From JBFMAI01 sp040755725 (GTDB taxonomy: Bacteria; Planctomycetota; Phycisphaerae; UBA1845; Fen-1342): DNA of 64,000 nucleotides. Within the stretch, counting starts at the first letter, position 1; each line of letters opens with the position of its first letter. This document shows positions 42,663 to 50,683 of the stretch, piece after piece. The notes under the pieces are model-generated. The model worked only from the letters and a program-made list of their open reading frames with translations. It was not told where the DNA came from and searched no databases. The DNA lies in NCBI GenBank assembly GCA_040755725.1, contig JBFMAI010000033.1, positions 24,453 through 88,452 of the forward strand, read 5' to 3'. The position numbers and the translations under genes are program-made.

Positions 42663-44658
42663 GGATGCGGACCAGGTTCCCGATCGGCTGGCACTGGTGT
42701 GCAAGGCCGAACGCATCACTCTGGAAGCGGCGGCCGTGGAGGGCGACGCGCCGGCCATCCCGCGCTTCACGATGCTGGCCTACACCGGCGAGCCGATGCA
42801 CGTCGAGGGCTGGCGCTACCCGGTGGTGGTCGACCTCGAGGGCCTTTCGATCCCGTCGCAGCGTCGGCCGGTGCGCTTCGGCCACAGCATGTACGCCGGC
42901 GTGGGGCACACCGAGCGAATTGTCATCGAGGGCGGCCGGCTGATCGCCGAGGGAGTCGTCAGCCGCGAGACGGCCGTGGCACGGGAGGTCGTGGCCAGCG
43001 GCAAGCGCGGCTTTCCCTGGCAGGCCTCGATTGGGGCGCAGGTGGCTCAGGCCGACTTCGTGCGGGCGGGCAAGAGCGTCACCGTCAACGGCCGCACGTT
43101 CGACGGCCCGCTCTACGTCGCCCGGCGGACGGTGCTGGGGGAGATCAGTTTTGTGGACCTCGGCGCCGACGGCGGCACCACCGCGACCATCGCGGCTCAG
43201 CAGCAGGAGAACGATGTCATGGACGACAACGCCGATACGCCGGTCACGCAGACCGATGAGAGAAACCCGACGGTGACGCCGGAGCCCCCGCGCGCGGGTC
43301 CGACGGACGGGAACGGCAAGGAGGCCGCCCCGTCCGTCAACCCGATGAGCGAAATTCGCGCGCAGGCGCTGGCCGAGAGCAAGCGCATCGCCGCCATCCG
43401 CCGCATCTGCGGGAGCAAGTTCCCCCAGATCGAGGAGCAGGCCATCGCCGAGGGCTGGACCGAGGAGAAGACCGAGCTGGAGAAGCTGCGCGCGTCGCGC
43501 CCGAAGGCGCCGGCAGTCCACGTCTCCAGCGACACGATGAGCGGCCAGGTCCTCGAAGCGGCCTGCATGCTCACCGGCAAAGTCACGAAGATCGAAGCGC
43601 TGTACGCCGAGCAGACGCTCGACACGGCGGCGCGACGCTTCCGCGGCGGGATCGGGCTCCAGGAACTGCTGCTCGAGGCCGCCTGGGCGAACGGCTACAA
43701 CGGCCGCAACTTCCGCGACAGTCGCGAGGTGCTGCGTTTCGCCTTCGGCCAGAACCTCCAGGCCGGTTTCTCGACCATCGACATCGGCGGCATCCTCAGC
43801 AACGTCGCCAACAAGTTCCTGCTCGAGGGCTTCTTCAGCGTCGAGCGGACGTGGCGGAACATCTGTGCCGTCCGAAACGTCAGCGACTTCAAGACCGTCA
43901 CCAGCTACCGGCTGATCGGCAAGGACCAGTACGAGCAGGTTGCTCCGGGCGGTGAACTCAAACACGGGACGCTGGGTGAGCAGGCTTACACGAACAAGGC
44001 CGACACCTACGGCTTGCTGCTGGCCATCGATCGCCGGGACATCATCAACGACGACCTGGGCGCGATCACCACGGTCCCGCGCAAGCTGGGGCGCGGCAGC
44101 GGCCTGAAGATCAACGACGTCTTCTGGTCGATCTTCATGAACAACGCCGCGTTCTTCAGCGTCACCAACAAGAACTTCCTCAGCGGGGCCGATACGGCGC
44201 TGTCGATCGAGGGGCTCAGCAAGGCCGAGGTCGCGTTCCTCAATCAGGTCGATCCAGACGGCAAGCCGCTGGGCGCCATGCCGGCGGTGGTGCTCGTGCC
44301 GACCGCGCTGAGCGCGATCGCGACGGTGCTGTACAAGTCGCTGGAAATTCGCAGCACGGTGGACGACCAGACCTACCCGGTCGCCAACCCGCACACGGGC
44401 AAGTTCCGCGTCGAGGTCAGCCGGTACCTAAGCAACCAGCAGTACACCGGCTACTCGGAGAAGGCCTGGTATCTCCTGGCCGACCCGCTCGATCTGCCGG
44501 TGATCGAGGTCGCGTTCCTAAACGGGCAGGAGGCCCCGACGATCGAGACCGCCGACGCCGACTTCAACGTCCTCGGCGTTCAGATGCGCGGCTACCACGA
44601 CTTCGGTGTGAATCTGCAGGAACCGCGCGGCGGGACCAAGAGCAAGGGCGAAGTGTAG
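42625..44658 (+). CDS. prohead protease - major capsid protein fusion
   Basis: The 677-residue protein starts at ATG 42625 after GGAGGATGAGG. Residues 1-200 are an S78-like maturation protease: VRFGHSMYAGVGHTERI with the catalytic His, and GFPWQASIG with the likely Ser. A charged linker with helices (QALAESKRIAAIRRICGSKF) acts as the scaffold or delta part. From about residue 390 the capsid begins (STIDIGGILSNVANKFLLEG, VERTWRNICAVRNVSDFK, YLLADPLDLPVIEVAFLNG). The fused protease, scaffold and capsid in one chain must be cut during assembly. The capsid part resembles Mu gpT-type proteins. Confidence 0.85.
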   Translation: MSRKTKTPAQPREDADQVPDRLALVCKAERITLEAAAVEGDAPAIPRFTMLAYTGEPMHVEGWRYPVVVDLEGLSIPSQRRPVRFGHSMYAGVGHTERIVIEGGRLIAEGVVSRETAVAREVVASGKRGFPWQASIGAQVAQADFVRAGKSVTVNGRTFDGPLYVARRTVLGEISFVDLGADGGTTATIAAQQQENDVMDDNADTPVTQTDERNPTVTPEPPRAGPTDGNGKEAAPSVNPMSEIRAQALAESKRIAAIRRICGSKFPQIEEQAIAEGWTEEKTELEKLRASRPKAPAVHVSSDTMSGQVLEAACMLTGKVTKIEALYAEQTLDTAARRFRGGIGLQELLLEAAWANGYNGRNFRDSREVLRFAFGQNLQAGFSTIDIGGILSNVANKFLLEGFFSVERTWRNICAVRNVSDFKTVTSYRLIGKDQYEQVAPGGELKHGTLGEQAYTNKADTYGLLLAIDRRDIINDDLGAITTVPRKLGRGSGLKINDVFWSIFMNNAAFFSVTNKNFLSGADTALSIEGLSKAEVAFLNQVDPDGKPLGAMPAVVLVPTALSAIATVLYKSLEIRSTVDDQTYPVANPHTGKFRVEVSRYLSNQQYTGYSEKAWYLLADPLDLPVIEVAFLNGQEAPTIETADADFNVLGVQMRGYHDFGVNLQEPRGGTKSKGEV

Positions 44659-44752
44659 CGGAGTAGCGAATGGTGAGTAGCGAGTCGCGGTGATCGGAGC
44701 CGATTCCGTAACTCGCTACCCGCTACTCAGAACTCTGCACTCGGAGGTTCAC
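44659..44752. promoter_or_regulatory. repeat-rich spacer between capsid and decoration genes
   Basis: GAGTAGCGAGT and ACTCGCTACCCGCTACTC form an interrupted inverted repeat, partly from a repeated GTAGCGA word. It may tune transcription or mRNA stability between the capsid gene and the next gene. A GGAGG site lies at 44742-44746. Confidence 0.45.
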
Positions 44753-45088
44753 ATGGCACAGGCAACATTCGTACACGAGGGAGCGTCGATCGACTACACG
44801 CCCGGCTCGGCGGTCGCGGCCGGCGACGTGATCGTACAAGGCGAGCTCGTCGGCGTGGCCCGCACGCCGATCGCGGCCAGCACGCTCGGGTCGCTGGCGG
44901 TCGACGGCGTGTTCGATTTCGCCAAGGCCACGGGCGGCGGCACGGCGATCAGTGCCGGCGCCAACGTGTACTGGGACGACGCGAACAACGTCGCCACGAC
45001 CACCGCCAGCGGCAACAAGCTCATCGGCAAGTGCGTCAAGGCGGCGGCGGACGGCGATGCGACAGTGCGCGTCCGGATGAGTCAGTAG
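44753..45088 (+). CDS. DUF2190 capsid decoration-like protein
   Basis: The 111-residue protein (ATG 44753 after CGGAGG) has the DUF2190 pattern: ATFVHEGASIDYTPGSAVAA with GDVIVQGELVGVARTPIA, a VDGVFDFAKATGGG strand, and AGANVYWDDANNVAT. Such proteins bind the outside of capsids and strengthen them. It follows the major capsid gene directly, as expected. Confidence 0.85.
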   Translation: MAQATFVHEGASIDYTPGSAVAAGDVIVQGELVGVARTPIAASTLGSLAVDGVFDFAKATGGGTAISAGANVYWDDANNVATTTASGNKLIGKCVKAAADGDATVRVRMSQ

Positions 45089-45098
45089 GAGCCTCGCC

Positions 45099-45485
45099 GT
45101 GGTGGACCTGCTCGAACAAGGTGCGGCGTGGCTGGAGGACCAGCGCACACGGCACATGTCGCGGACGGTCACGTACCTCCGCGGCGGTGACAGCGCGGAC
45201 CTACCGGCCACGATCGGCCGGACAGAGTTCGAGCAGGCGGACGAGTACGGCGCGATCCACCGCACCGAATCGCGGGACTTCCTGGTGTCGGCTGCTCACT
45301 TGGTGCTCGGCGACAAGGTCGTACTCCCGCAGGCCGGCGACCGGATTCGCGAGACGGTCGGCGAGCAGATTTTCCTCTACGAAGTCATGGCGCCCGGCGG
45401 CGAGCCGCCCTGGCGCTACAGCGACCCGTATCGCCGGACGCTGCGGGTTCACACGAAGTTCATCGGGATGGAGCGCGGCACATGA
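45099..45485 (+). CDS. head-tail joining-like protein
   Basis: The 128-residue protein (GTG 45099) reads VDLLEQGAAWLEDQRTRHMS, TVTYLRGGDSADLPATIG, SRDFLVSAAHLV and ETVGEQIFLYEVMAPGGEPP. The mix of a leading helix and a beta barrel suits a neck protein of the gpFII/stopper type, but I do not recognise a precise family. Its stop overlaps the next gene in an ATGA. Confidence 0.6.
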   Translation: MVDLLEQGAAWLEDQRTRHMSRTVTYLRGGDSADLPATIGRTEFEQADEYGAIHRTESRDFLVSAAHLVLGDKVVLPQAGDRIRETVGEQIFLYEVMAPGGEPPWRYSDPYRRTLRVHTKFIGMERGT

Positions 45486-45742
45486 GCAATGACGGAGTTC
45501 CAGCAATGACGCAACCAGTGGGGTGCTCGCACGAACCGGCGTGCCTGAAGGACGTGCGCGAGATTCGCTCCGTCGTCTTCGGCAACGGCCATCCCGAGAA
45601 GTCGCTGCTCGTGCGGATGGAGCGAGTGGAGAGCCGGCTGGCGGTGATCCAGCGCCTCTCGCTGGCGACGCTCTGCGGCGTCGGCACGCTGCTGCTGAAG
45701 TTCGTCGGGACGTGGATCGAGAGCCTGATGAAGGGGTCGTGA
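45482..45742 (+). CDS. small single-pass membrane protein (possible holin)
   Basis: The 86-residue protein starts at ATG 45482, overlapping the previous stop by four bases. After a Cys-containing N-terminus (GCSHEPACLKDVREIRSVVF) and a helix (SLLVRMERVESRLAVIQRLS) there is one membrane segment (LATLCGVGTLLLKFVG). The size and topology would fit a class III-type holin or another membrane anchor; there is no neighbouring endolysin to support it. Confidence 0.55.
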   Translation: MSNDGVPAMTQPVGCSHEPACLKDVREIRSVVFGNGHPEKSLLVRMERVESRLAVIQRLSLATLCGVGTLLLKFVGTWIESLMKGS

Positions 45743-45745
45743 CCG

Positions 45746-46180
45746 ATGGCAAACAGCACACTCATTACGCTCGCCGACGCGATCGTCGCCAAGCTCCAGG
45801 ACGGCACGTTCAGCCTGCCGTTCGAGGTGCAGCGCGGCTACCGGCCGGTGATCGAACTGCCGGCGCTGTTGGCGGTGAAGGTCACCGTCATCCCCAAGAG
45901 CCTGGCGATCAGCGCGGCCACGCGTGCCGACGGCTTCTACGACTGCGCGATCGACATCGGCGTGCAGCGCAAGGTGAACCCGGACGAGCCGGCCGAGCTC
46001 GATGCGCTGATGAAGCTGGTCGAGGAGATCGGGGATCACCTGCGCGGCAAGCAGCTCGACGGCTTCACGGCCGCCGTGTGGCTGGCGCTCGAAAACGAGC
46101 CCGTCTTCGCACCGGAGCATCTGGAGCAGCACCGCCAGTTCACCAGCGTCCTGACCGTGACGTACCGCGTGCGGAGATGA
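45746..46180 (+). CDS. tail-terminator-like protein
   Basis: The 144-residue protein starts at ATG 45746. It has NSTLITLADAIVAKLQDGTF, YRPVIELPALLAVKVTVIP, KLVEEIGDHLRGKQLDGFTA and ends QFTSVLTVTYRVRR. The leading helix plus beta sheet and the final RVRR strand resemble tail-completion proteins (gpU/gp17-like). Position before the tail tube gene agrees. The family is not certain. Confidence 0.6.
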   Translation: MANSTLITLADAIVAKLQDGTFSLPFEVQRGYRPVIELPALLAVKVTVIPKSLAISAATRADGFYDCAIDIGVQRKVNPDEPAELDALMKLVEEIGDHLRGKQLDGFTAAVWLALENEPVFAPEHLEQHRQFTSVLTVTYRVRR

Positions 46181-46184
46181 CGCC

Positions 46185-46529
46185 GTGAACGTGCAATCGC
46201 TCGCCGTCGCCGAGGACCGGGCCGTCATCACGCTCGTGAGCGGGCAGGAGCTGACGATCACCCGCGTGTGGCTGGCGGATCAGTTCACCCGCGCCGCGGG
46301 CCGCTCAGCCGGCGAGAAACGTGACGCAGTGCTCGCGGCGGTGCGGGCGACGTTCGTCGATGCGGAGCTGCTCGACCGGCAGCGGCTATGGGCGGACTTC
46401 GAGGACGACGGCACGATCCGGGTCGTAGTGCTGACGCGGGAGGAGGATTGCCCGTTCGACAACCCGCGCTGGGAGCACCGGCAGGGAGTCGGCGAAATCG
46501 GCGGCGAGGTCGGTGGGGAGCCGAAGTAG
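46185..46529 (+). CDS. small tail-region hypothetical protein
   Basis: The 114-residue protein (GTG 46185) starts four bases after the previous stop. It is alpha/beta (VAEDRAVITLVSGQELTITR, FVDAELLDRQRLWADFEDD, IRVVVLTREEDCPFDNPRWE) with an acidic Gly-rich tail. No family is recognised. Confidence 0.6.
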   Translation: MNVQSLAVAEDRAVITLVSGQELTITRVWLADQFTRAAGRSAGEKRDAVLAAVRATFVDAELLDRQRLWADFEDDGTIRVVVLTREEDCPFDNPRWEHRQGVGEIGGEVGGEPK

Positions 46530-46541
46530 GAGGCGGCGGTA

Positions 46542-47246
46542 ATGCCGGTGCAGTGGTTCGCGGGCTTCGAGGCAGCCGACACGAACGAGCTGGTCGCAAT
46601 CGGCGGCTCGGTCAGCGTGGGCGTGCTCTACAAGCGCAGTGGCAACTACGGCTGTCGGATCGTCGTCCCGCAGAGCACCAGTACCGCGTTCCTCTCAGTG
46701 GCCAATGGCTTCGACGCCAACGGCAACCCGGCCAGCATCAGCCGGACGGCGTACACGTTGGGCTTCGGGATGCGGCTGATGGCGCTGCCGCAGTCGCCGG
46801 GCACGTGGGAGTACCTGCTCTACATCGCGTCGGCCAGCACCCACCGGGCTTCGCTGCGTCTGGGACAGGACGGCACGCTCCGGCTGCACGTCGGCGCGTC
46901 GGGCGCTCCGTACATCGCCAGCTTCGGGCGGGTCGAACTCGGTCGTTGGTATTTCTGCGAGCTTGCGGTGCTGTTCGAGCGCTACGTCTGGCGGATGGAC
47001 GGTCGCGTGGTGGCGCAAGGGCTCGCGTCGCCGGGCGGGTCGATGAACAGCGCCGCACTCGGCAAGCGGTTCAACCTCGCCTCGCAGGGCTACACGCTCG
47101 ATGTGGATGACATCTACACGTGCGACGACGGCCAGTTCTACGGGCCGACAACGCGCGTCGCCCGGCTGAATGTCAACGCCAATGGGACGCAGTACGGCTG
47201 GTATCCCTATCCGCCGGACGAGCCGCCCCCGGAAGTCGTGCCCTGA
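46542..47246 (+). CDS. LamG/concanavalin-like tail protein
   Basis: The 234-residue protein reads as a jelly roll: WFAGFEAADTNELVAIGGSV, SGNYGCRIVVPQSTS, TLGFGMRLMALPQSPGTWEY, LRLGQDGTLRLHVGASGAP, LGRWYFCELAVLFERYVWRM, and VDDIYTCDDG near the end. This pattern is that of LamG-type folds used by phages for carbohydrate or host-surface binding. It precedes the tail tube gene, which is an unusual place for an adhesin. Confidence 0.6.
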   Translation: MPVQWFAGFEAADTNELVAIGGSVSVGVLYKRSGNYGCRIVVPQSTSTAFLSVANGFDANGNPASISRTAYTLGFGMRLMALPQSPGTWEYLLYIASASTHRASLRLGQDGTLRLHVGASGAPYIASFGRVELGRWYFCELAVLFERYVWRMDGRVVAQGLASPGGSMNSAALGKRFNLASQGYTLDVDDIYTCDDGQFYGPTTRVARLNVNANGTQYGWYPYPPDEPPPEVVP

Positions 47247-47254
47247 GGTGAGCC

Positions 47255-47929
47255 GTGGACTACTGGGAATACGTGGCACAGGTACCACAGGATGGCGACA
47301 GCACGTACCTCGACGGCAGCTACCCCGGTGCGGCGTTCAACGTGGGCGCCGCCGACGTGGCGCTCGCGCCCGGCGAGAAGGTCGTGGCAGCAGCCGCAGC
47401 GGTGTGCTGGCGCAACAGCAGCAGCGGCAACGGGCGGGTCACGCTGCGCGTCGGCGCCAGCGAACAGGCCACCGCGAACTTCCTGCCCGGCGGTGCGTAC
47501 GACACGGTTTTCGTGTTTGCCCGCAACTCCCCGGCGACGGCCAAGCCGTGGACGCGCGCGGAGGTCAACGCCGCGCTGGTCGGGGCGGTCGTCAATACCG
47601 GCTATGGCCTGCGGGCCACGCAGGCCGGGTTGCACTTGCTGCTGTACACGCCGGCCGTTGTGCCCCACAAACCGAAGGAGTGGCCCATGAACTTCAAGGC
47701 GCTCGAGTCGTTGACGGCGACGGGCTCGGACCAGGCCGTCGAGGTGCCGCGCGGCGCCACGCTGGTGGTGCATCCGCTGGCGGCGAACGTGGAGGTCCGC
47801 GACGTGTCCGGCGGGACCGCCAAGCTGACGATCCCGGCCGATTCGATGGTCATGCTCGGCCCGTCGTACGGCCAGACGGTGTACCTGCGGGCCACGGTCG
47901 GCACGGTGATCGAGCTCGGGCTGACGTAG
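47255..47929 (+). CDS. two-part beta-rich virion protein
   Basis: The 224-residue protein (GTG 47255) seems to be made of two beta domains. The first is DYWEYVAQVPQDGDSTYLDG to LLLYTPAVVP. The second begins at an internal methionine (MNFKALESLTATGSDQAVEV) and ends YLRATVGTVIELGLT. The second half could be an independent gene from ATG 47687, but there is no stop before it. No family is recognised. Confidence 0.55.
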   Translation: MDYWEYVAQVPQDGDSTYLDGSYPGAAFNVGAADVALAPGEKVVAAAAAVCWRNSSSGNGRVTLRVGASEQATANFLPGGAYDTVFVFARNSPATAKPWTRAEVNAALVGAVVNTGYGLRATQAGLHLLLYTPAVVPHKPKEWPMNFKALESLTATGSDQAVEVPRGATLVVHPLAANVEVRDVSGGTAKLTIPADSMVMLGPSYGQTVYLRATVGTVIELGLT

Positions 47930-47983
47930 CGCCGCAGGAATACCGCAGGGCAGCGCACGCGCGACAGTCACGGAGGACTGAAT

Positions 47984-48400
47984 ATGGCGAACTTCGTACT
48001 GGGGATGAACGCCAAGCTGTACCACGGCGCAGCCGGCAACCCCGCATCCACCGAGATGACCAACGTTCGCAACGTCACGCTGAATCTGGAGGCGGGCGAA
48101 GCGGATGTCACCACCCGCGCCAATCAAGGCTGGCGCGCGACGGCACCCACGCTGCGGGAGTGCTCCGTCGAATTCGAGATGATCTGGGACCCGGCGGATG
48201 CCGGGTTCACCGCGATCAAGAACGCCTACCTCACCGCCGGCCTGATTGCCCTGAAGGTGCTCGACAAGGAAGGTGGCCAGGGACCGGACGGCGACTTCTC
48301 GATCACGTCGTTCAGCCGCAGCGAGGAACTGGAAGAGGCGATCACCGTCAGTGTGACCGCGAAGCTCGCCGTGTTCCGCAACTGGGTTACAGGGACGTAG
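47984..48400 (+). CDS. major tail tube protein
   Basis: The 138-residue protein (ATG 47984 after GGAGG) shows FVLGMNAKLYHGAAG, VRNVTLNLEAGEADVTTRAN, CSVEFEMIWDPADAGFTAIK and SITSFSRSEELEEAITVSVT, a layout found in phiTP901-1-like tail tube proteins. It should polymerise around the tape measure. The tail chaperone pair follows, as usual in siphoviruses. Confidence 0.8.
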   Translation: MANFVLGMNAKLYHGAAGNPASTEMTNVRNVTLNLEAGEADVTTRANQGWRATAPTLRECSVEFEMIWDPADAGFTAIKNAYLTAGLIALKVLDKEGGQGPDGDFSITSFSRSEELEEAITVSVTAKLAVFRNWVTGT

Positions 48401-48474
48401 CTGTCAGCCTTCAAGTGGACGGCGGGCTGACGGCCCTGGCTGATGGTTGATGGCTGAAGACTGAGGGCTTTTCT

Positions 48475-48960
48475 ATGAAGACCTTCACCGACAACGCCGG
48501 ACGAACGTGGACGGTCGCGATCAACGTGGACGCGATCAAACGCGTGCGCGGCCTGCTCAGCGTGGATTTGCTGGAGATTCTCGACGGCAAGCTGATCGAG
48601 AGGCTCTACCGCGACCCGGTGCTGCTGTGTGACGTCATCTACGCCGTGTGCAAGCCCGAGGCGGACGCCAAGAGCGTCACCGACGAGGACCTCGGCCGCG
48701 CGATGGCGGGCGACGCCATCGAGCACGCGACGAAGGCACTGCTGGAGGAACTCGTGGGTTTTTCCCCGAGCCCGAGGGATCGGGCGAACCTCCAACGCAT
48801 CCTCGCGACGACGTGGAACGTGATGGACAAGGCGCGGGACGTGATCGAGGCCAGGCTGGCGACAGTGGACACCGAAGCCCTCGTCGCCCAGGCGCTCGCG
48901 ACGTCTGGCAGCTCGTCTGGCGCTGCGCCGGCATCGTCGGCGTCGAGCCCGGCCGGCTGA
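48475..48960 (+). CDS. tail assembly chaperone, first frame (gpG-like)
   Basis: The 161-residue protein has DNAGRTWTVAINVDAIKRVR, LSVDLLEILDGKLIERLYRD, ELVGFSPSPRDRANLQRILA and ARDVIEARLATVDTEALVAQ. Its last 16 residues are a Ser/Ala/Pro tail that looks non-native. It lies between the tail tube and tape measure genes and is overlapped by a second frame, as in the lambda G/GT pair. A GGGTTTT heptamer in phase X XXY YYZ lies at 48756-48762. Confidence 0.75.
   Translation: MKTFTDNAGRTWTVAINVDAIKRVRGLLSVDLLEILDGKLIERLYRDPVLLCDVIYAVCKPEADAKSVTDEDLGRAMAGDAIEHATKALLEELVGFSPSPRDRANLQRILATTWNVMDKARDVIEARLATVDTEALVAQALATSGSSSGAAPASSASSPAG
48756..48762 (+). promoter_or_regulatory. candidate -1 frameshift heptamer
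   Basis: G GGT TTT is in the phase needed for a slip to GGG TTT. It is about 140 bases before the second frame begins to look coding, which argues partly against it. Confidence 0.35.
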
Positions 48961-49226
48961 CGCTCCGCGAACTACTGGCGATGGCCGAGGCGCGGGCCAA
49001 GGACGAGTGGGCGCGCAGCAGCGCGGTGATGGCTCTGCTCGCCAACTGCCACCGCGATCCGAAGAAGACCCGGGCGTTCAAACCGGCCGACTTCGATCCG
49101 TTCATCAAGCGGCCGGCGCCCATCCCGATCGACATGGACGGTCTCAAAGCGGTGTTCCTCGAGGGACGGTCCCCTCGCACCGTGGCTCCAAGGACGGAGG
49201 ACAGTGTATGTGGTTCTGCTATCTGA
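48813..49226 (+). CDS. tail assembly chaperone, -1 frame extension (GT-like)
   Basis: The frame is -1 relative to the preceding gene and looks truly coding from about 48900: RDVWQLVWRCAGIVGVEPGR, LTLRELLAMAEARAKDEW, VMALLANCHRDPKKTRAFKP. It may be reached by a -1 ribosomal shift from the first frame or by its own start (GTG 48813 is given here as the earliest plausible). The product resembles the T part of siphovirus G-T proteins. It ends 19 bases into the next gene. Confidence 0.6.
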   Translation: MERDGQGAGRDRGQAGDSGHRSPRRPGARDVWQLVWRCAGIVGVEPGRLTLRELLAMAEARAKDEWARSSAVMALLANCHRDPKKTRAFKPADFDPFIKRPAPIPIDMDGLKAVFLEGRSPRTVAPRTEDSVCGSAI

Positions 49227-49822
49227 AGACGTGTGCCGGCATTCTGCTGGCCATCCTGGCGCTGCTGGGGCTTTCCGGTTGCGCGACGCTCAACCCCCAG
49301 CCGCCGGTGGAGCACTTCGCCAACAAGCTGGCCGACGAAGCGATCATCCCCGCGGTGCGCGAGGGGCTGTCGCAGGGCGTCGAGCAGCTCGTGATCCAGG
49401 CCGGTGCCCAGGGCATCAACCCAACGTACGTCGTGAAGTTCTCGGGCAAGTGGGTCACCGGCGTGGAGGGCGCCGCGTCGGTCGGTGTCGAAGGCATCGC
49501 CGGTCAGCTCCAAGTCTCCAGTACGAGCAACGAGGAGACCGAGAGCAGCCCGCACCAGAAGGAGAAAGTGGCGCCGCCCACCACGCAGCCGGCGGCGACG
49601 CCGCGCCCGGCGGAAGCCGGGGCAATCGCCGACTTGCCGGCGACGATCCAGGTGACCATCACCGATGTGGATCGCAACGAGGACAAGGGCTTCGCGCGGC
49701 TCCCGGACGGGACGCTGGTCGTGGTCCAGGGCGCGGCGGACAGGCTGGGCCAGTCCGTCGCCGCGGAGGTCACCGCACGCGAGGGCCGCCTGGTCACCGC
49801 GCGCCTCGCCGAAGGATACTGA
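49208..49822 (+). CDS. lipoprotein with a TRAM/OB-like C-terminal domain
   Basis: The 204-residue protein starts MWFCYLKTCAGILLAILALL and has the lipobox GLSGC; the mature end would be Cys at about residue 24. The middle has a helical part (LADEAIIPAVREGLSQGVEQ) and a low-complexity linker. The last 60 residues, IQVTITDVDRNEDKGFARLP with DGTLVVVQGAADRLGQSVAA, resemble a TRAM domain, a small OB-like fold normally found in RNA-modifying enzymes. It is followed by a second lipoprotein gene. The role is unknown. Confidence 0.65.
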   Translation: MWFCYLKTCAGILLAILALLGLSGCATLNPQPPVEHFANKLADEAIIPAVREGLSQGVEQLVIQAGAQGINPTYVVKFSGKWVTGVEGAASVGVEGIAGQLQVSSTSNEETESSPHQKEKVAPPTTQPAATPRPAEAGAIADLPATIQVTITDVDRNEDKGFARLPDGTLVVVQGAADRLGQSVAAEVTAREGRLVTARLAEGY

Positions 49823-49823
49823 C

Positions 49824-50246
49824 GTGAGCGCGCGAGTGCTGATTGTCGTGCTCGTCGCGCTCGCCGCATTGCTGGCCGGCTGCGCCGCGAGCCAGTCGCA
49901 ACCGCGGCTGGCCGTGGCGCCGCCGCTCGCGGCATCGCAGCCCGCGGGCGAGGCCTCCGCACTCGACGTGCAGCAACTCAGCGGCCAGATCGTCGCGGGC
50001 GTGCAGGCAAAGCTCACCAGCACCATCGAAACCACGGTCGAAAACACGCTCCGCGCCGAAGTTCAGGCGACGGGCGTCGGCGGCGACGTCGCGGGCTACC
50101 GCAGCGAATTCGGCGTCGGCGCCACGCTGGTCGTGGCGCTGGCGCTGCTGCTCGCGCTAGTGCTCAGTCACCGGCGCGAGATGCTGCGGATCAAGCAGAA
50201 CGGCAAGCACGGCCCGGCGCATCCGTGCGGGAAGCTCCAGACATGA
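49824..50246 (+). CDS. lipoprotein with C-terminal membrane helix
   Basis: The 140-residue protein (GTG 49824) has a lipoprotein signal (RVLIVVLVALAALLAGC), a predicted coiled part (LDVQQLSGQIVAGVQAKLTS), and one more membrane segment (VGATLVVALALLLALVLS) before a basic tail. The tandem arrangement with the first lipoprotein may be spanin-like, but they are inside the tail operon. Its stop overlaps the next start in an ATGA. Confidence 0.65.
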   Translation: MSARVLIVVLVALAALLAGCAASQSQPRLAVAPPLAASQPAGEASALDVQQLSGQIVAGVQAKLTSTIETTVENTLRAEVQATGVGGDVAGYRSEFGVGATLVVALALLLALVLSHRREMLRIKQNGKHGPAHPCGKLQT

Positions 50247-50680
50247 TCACGATGCAGATCAAGTCCCTGTTCTTCGACAAGCAGATGGTGCTGCGCGCTG
50301 TCGATAAGGCGAAACGCGCCGTGCTGTCGAAGGCCGGTGCGTTCGTCCGCACCACCGCCAAGCACAGCATCCGCACGAAGAAGGGCAGCGCTCCGGCGGG
50401 CCAGCCGCCGCACTCGCACGAGGGCTCGCTGCGCCGGCTGATCTACTTCGGGTACGACCCGACCAGTGATTCGGTCGTGGTCGGGCCGGTAGGTTTCAAG
50501 CGCAGCTCCGCCCCCAACGCGCTCGAGTTCGGCGGCAGGACCGAGGTGCGACGCCGGCGGCGCGGCCAGGTCGTCCCCACCCGTGTGACCATCGACCAGC
50601 GGCCGTTCATGGGCCCGGCGCTCGAGAAGGAGCGGCCGCAGCTGCCGAAGCGTTGGGGCGGCAGCGTGCGTGGAGGGTAG
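50243..50680 (+). CDS. HK97 gp10-like tail protein
   Basis: The 145-residue protein (ATG 50243) has FFDKQMVLRAVDKAKRAVLS, KAGAFVRTTAKHSIRTKKGS, PAGQPPHSHEGSLRRLIYFG, FGGRTEVRRRRRGQVV and QRPFMGPALEKERPQLPKRW. The PPH-H-G loop and final RPF(M)xPAL are typical of gp10-like tail-completion proteins. It overlaps the previous gene by four bases. Confidence 0.75.
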   Translation: MITMQIKSLFFDKQMVLRAVDKAKRAVLSKAGAFVRTTAKHSIRTKKGSAPAGQPPHSHEGSLRRLIYFGYDPTSDSVVVGPVGFKRSSAPNALEFGGRTEVRRRRRGQVVPTRVTIDQRPFMGPALEKERPQLPKRWGGSVRGG

Positions 50681-50683
50681 TCC

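Noticed and set aside
48401..48474. Regulatory RNA between tail tube and chaperone genes
   Set aside because: The spacer is made of repeated GCTGATGG-like words without a stable conserved structure; it is probably a simple repeat.
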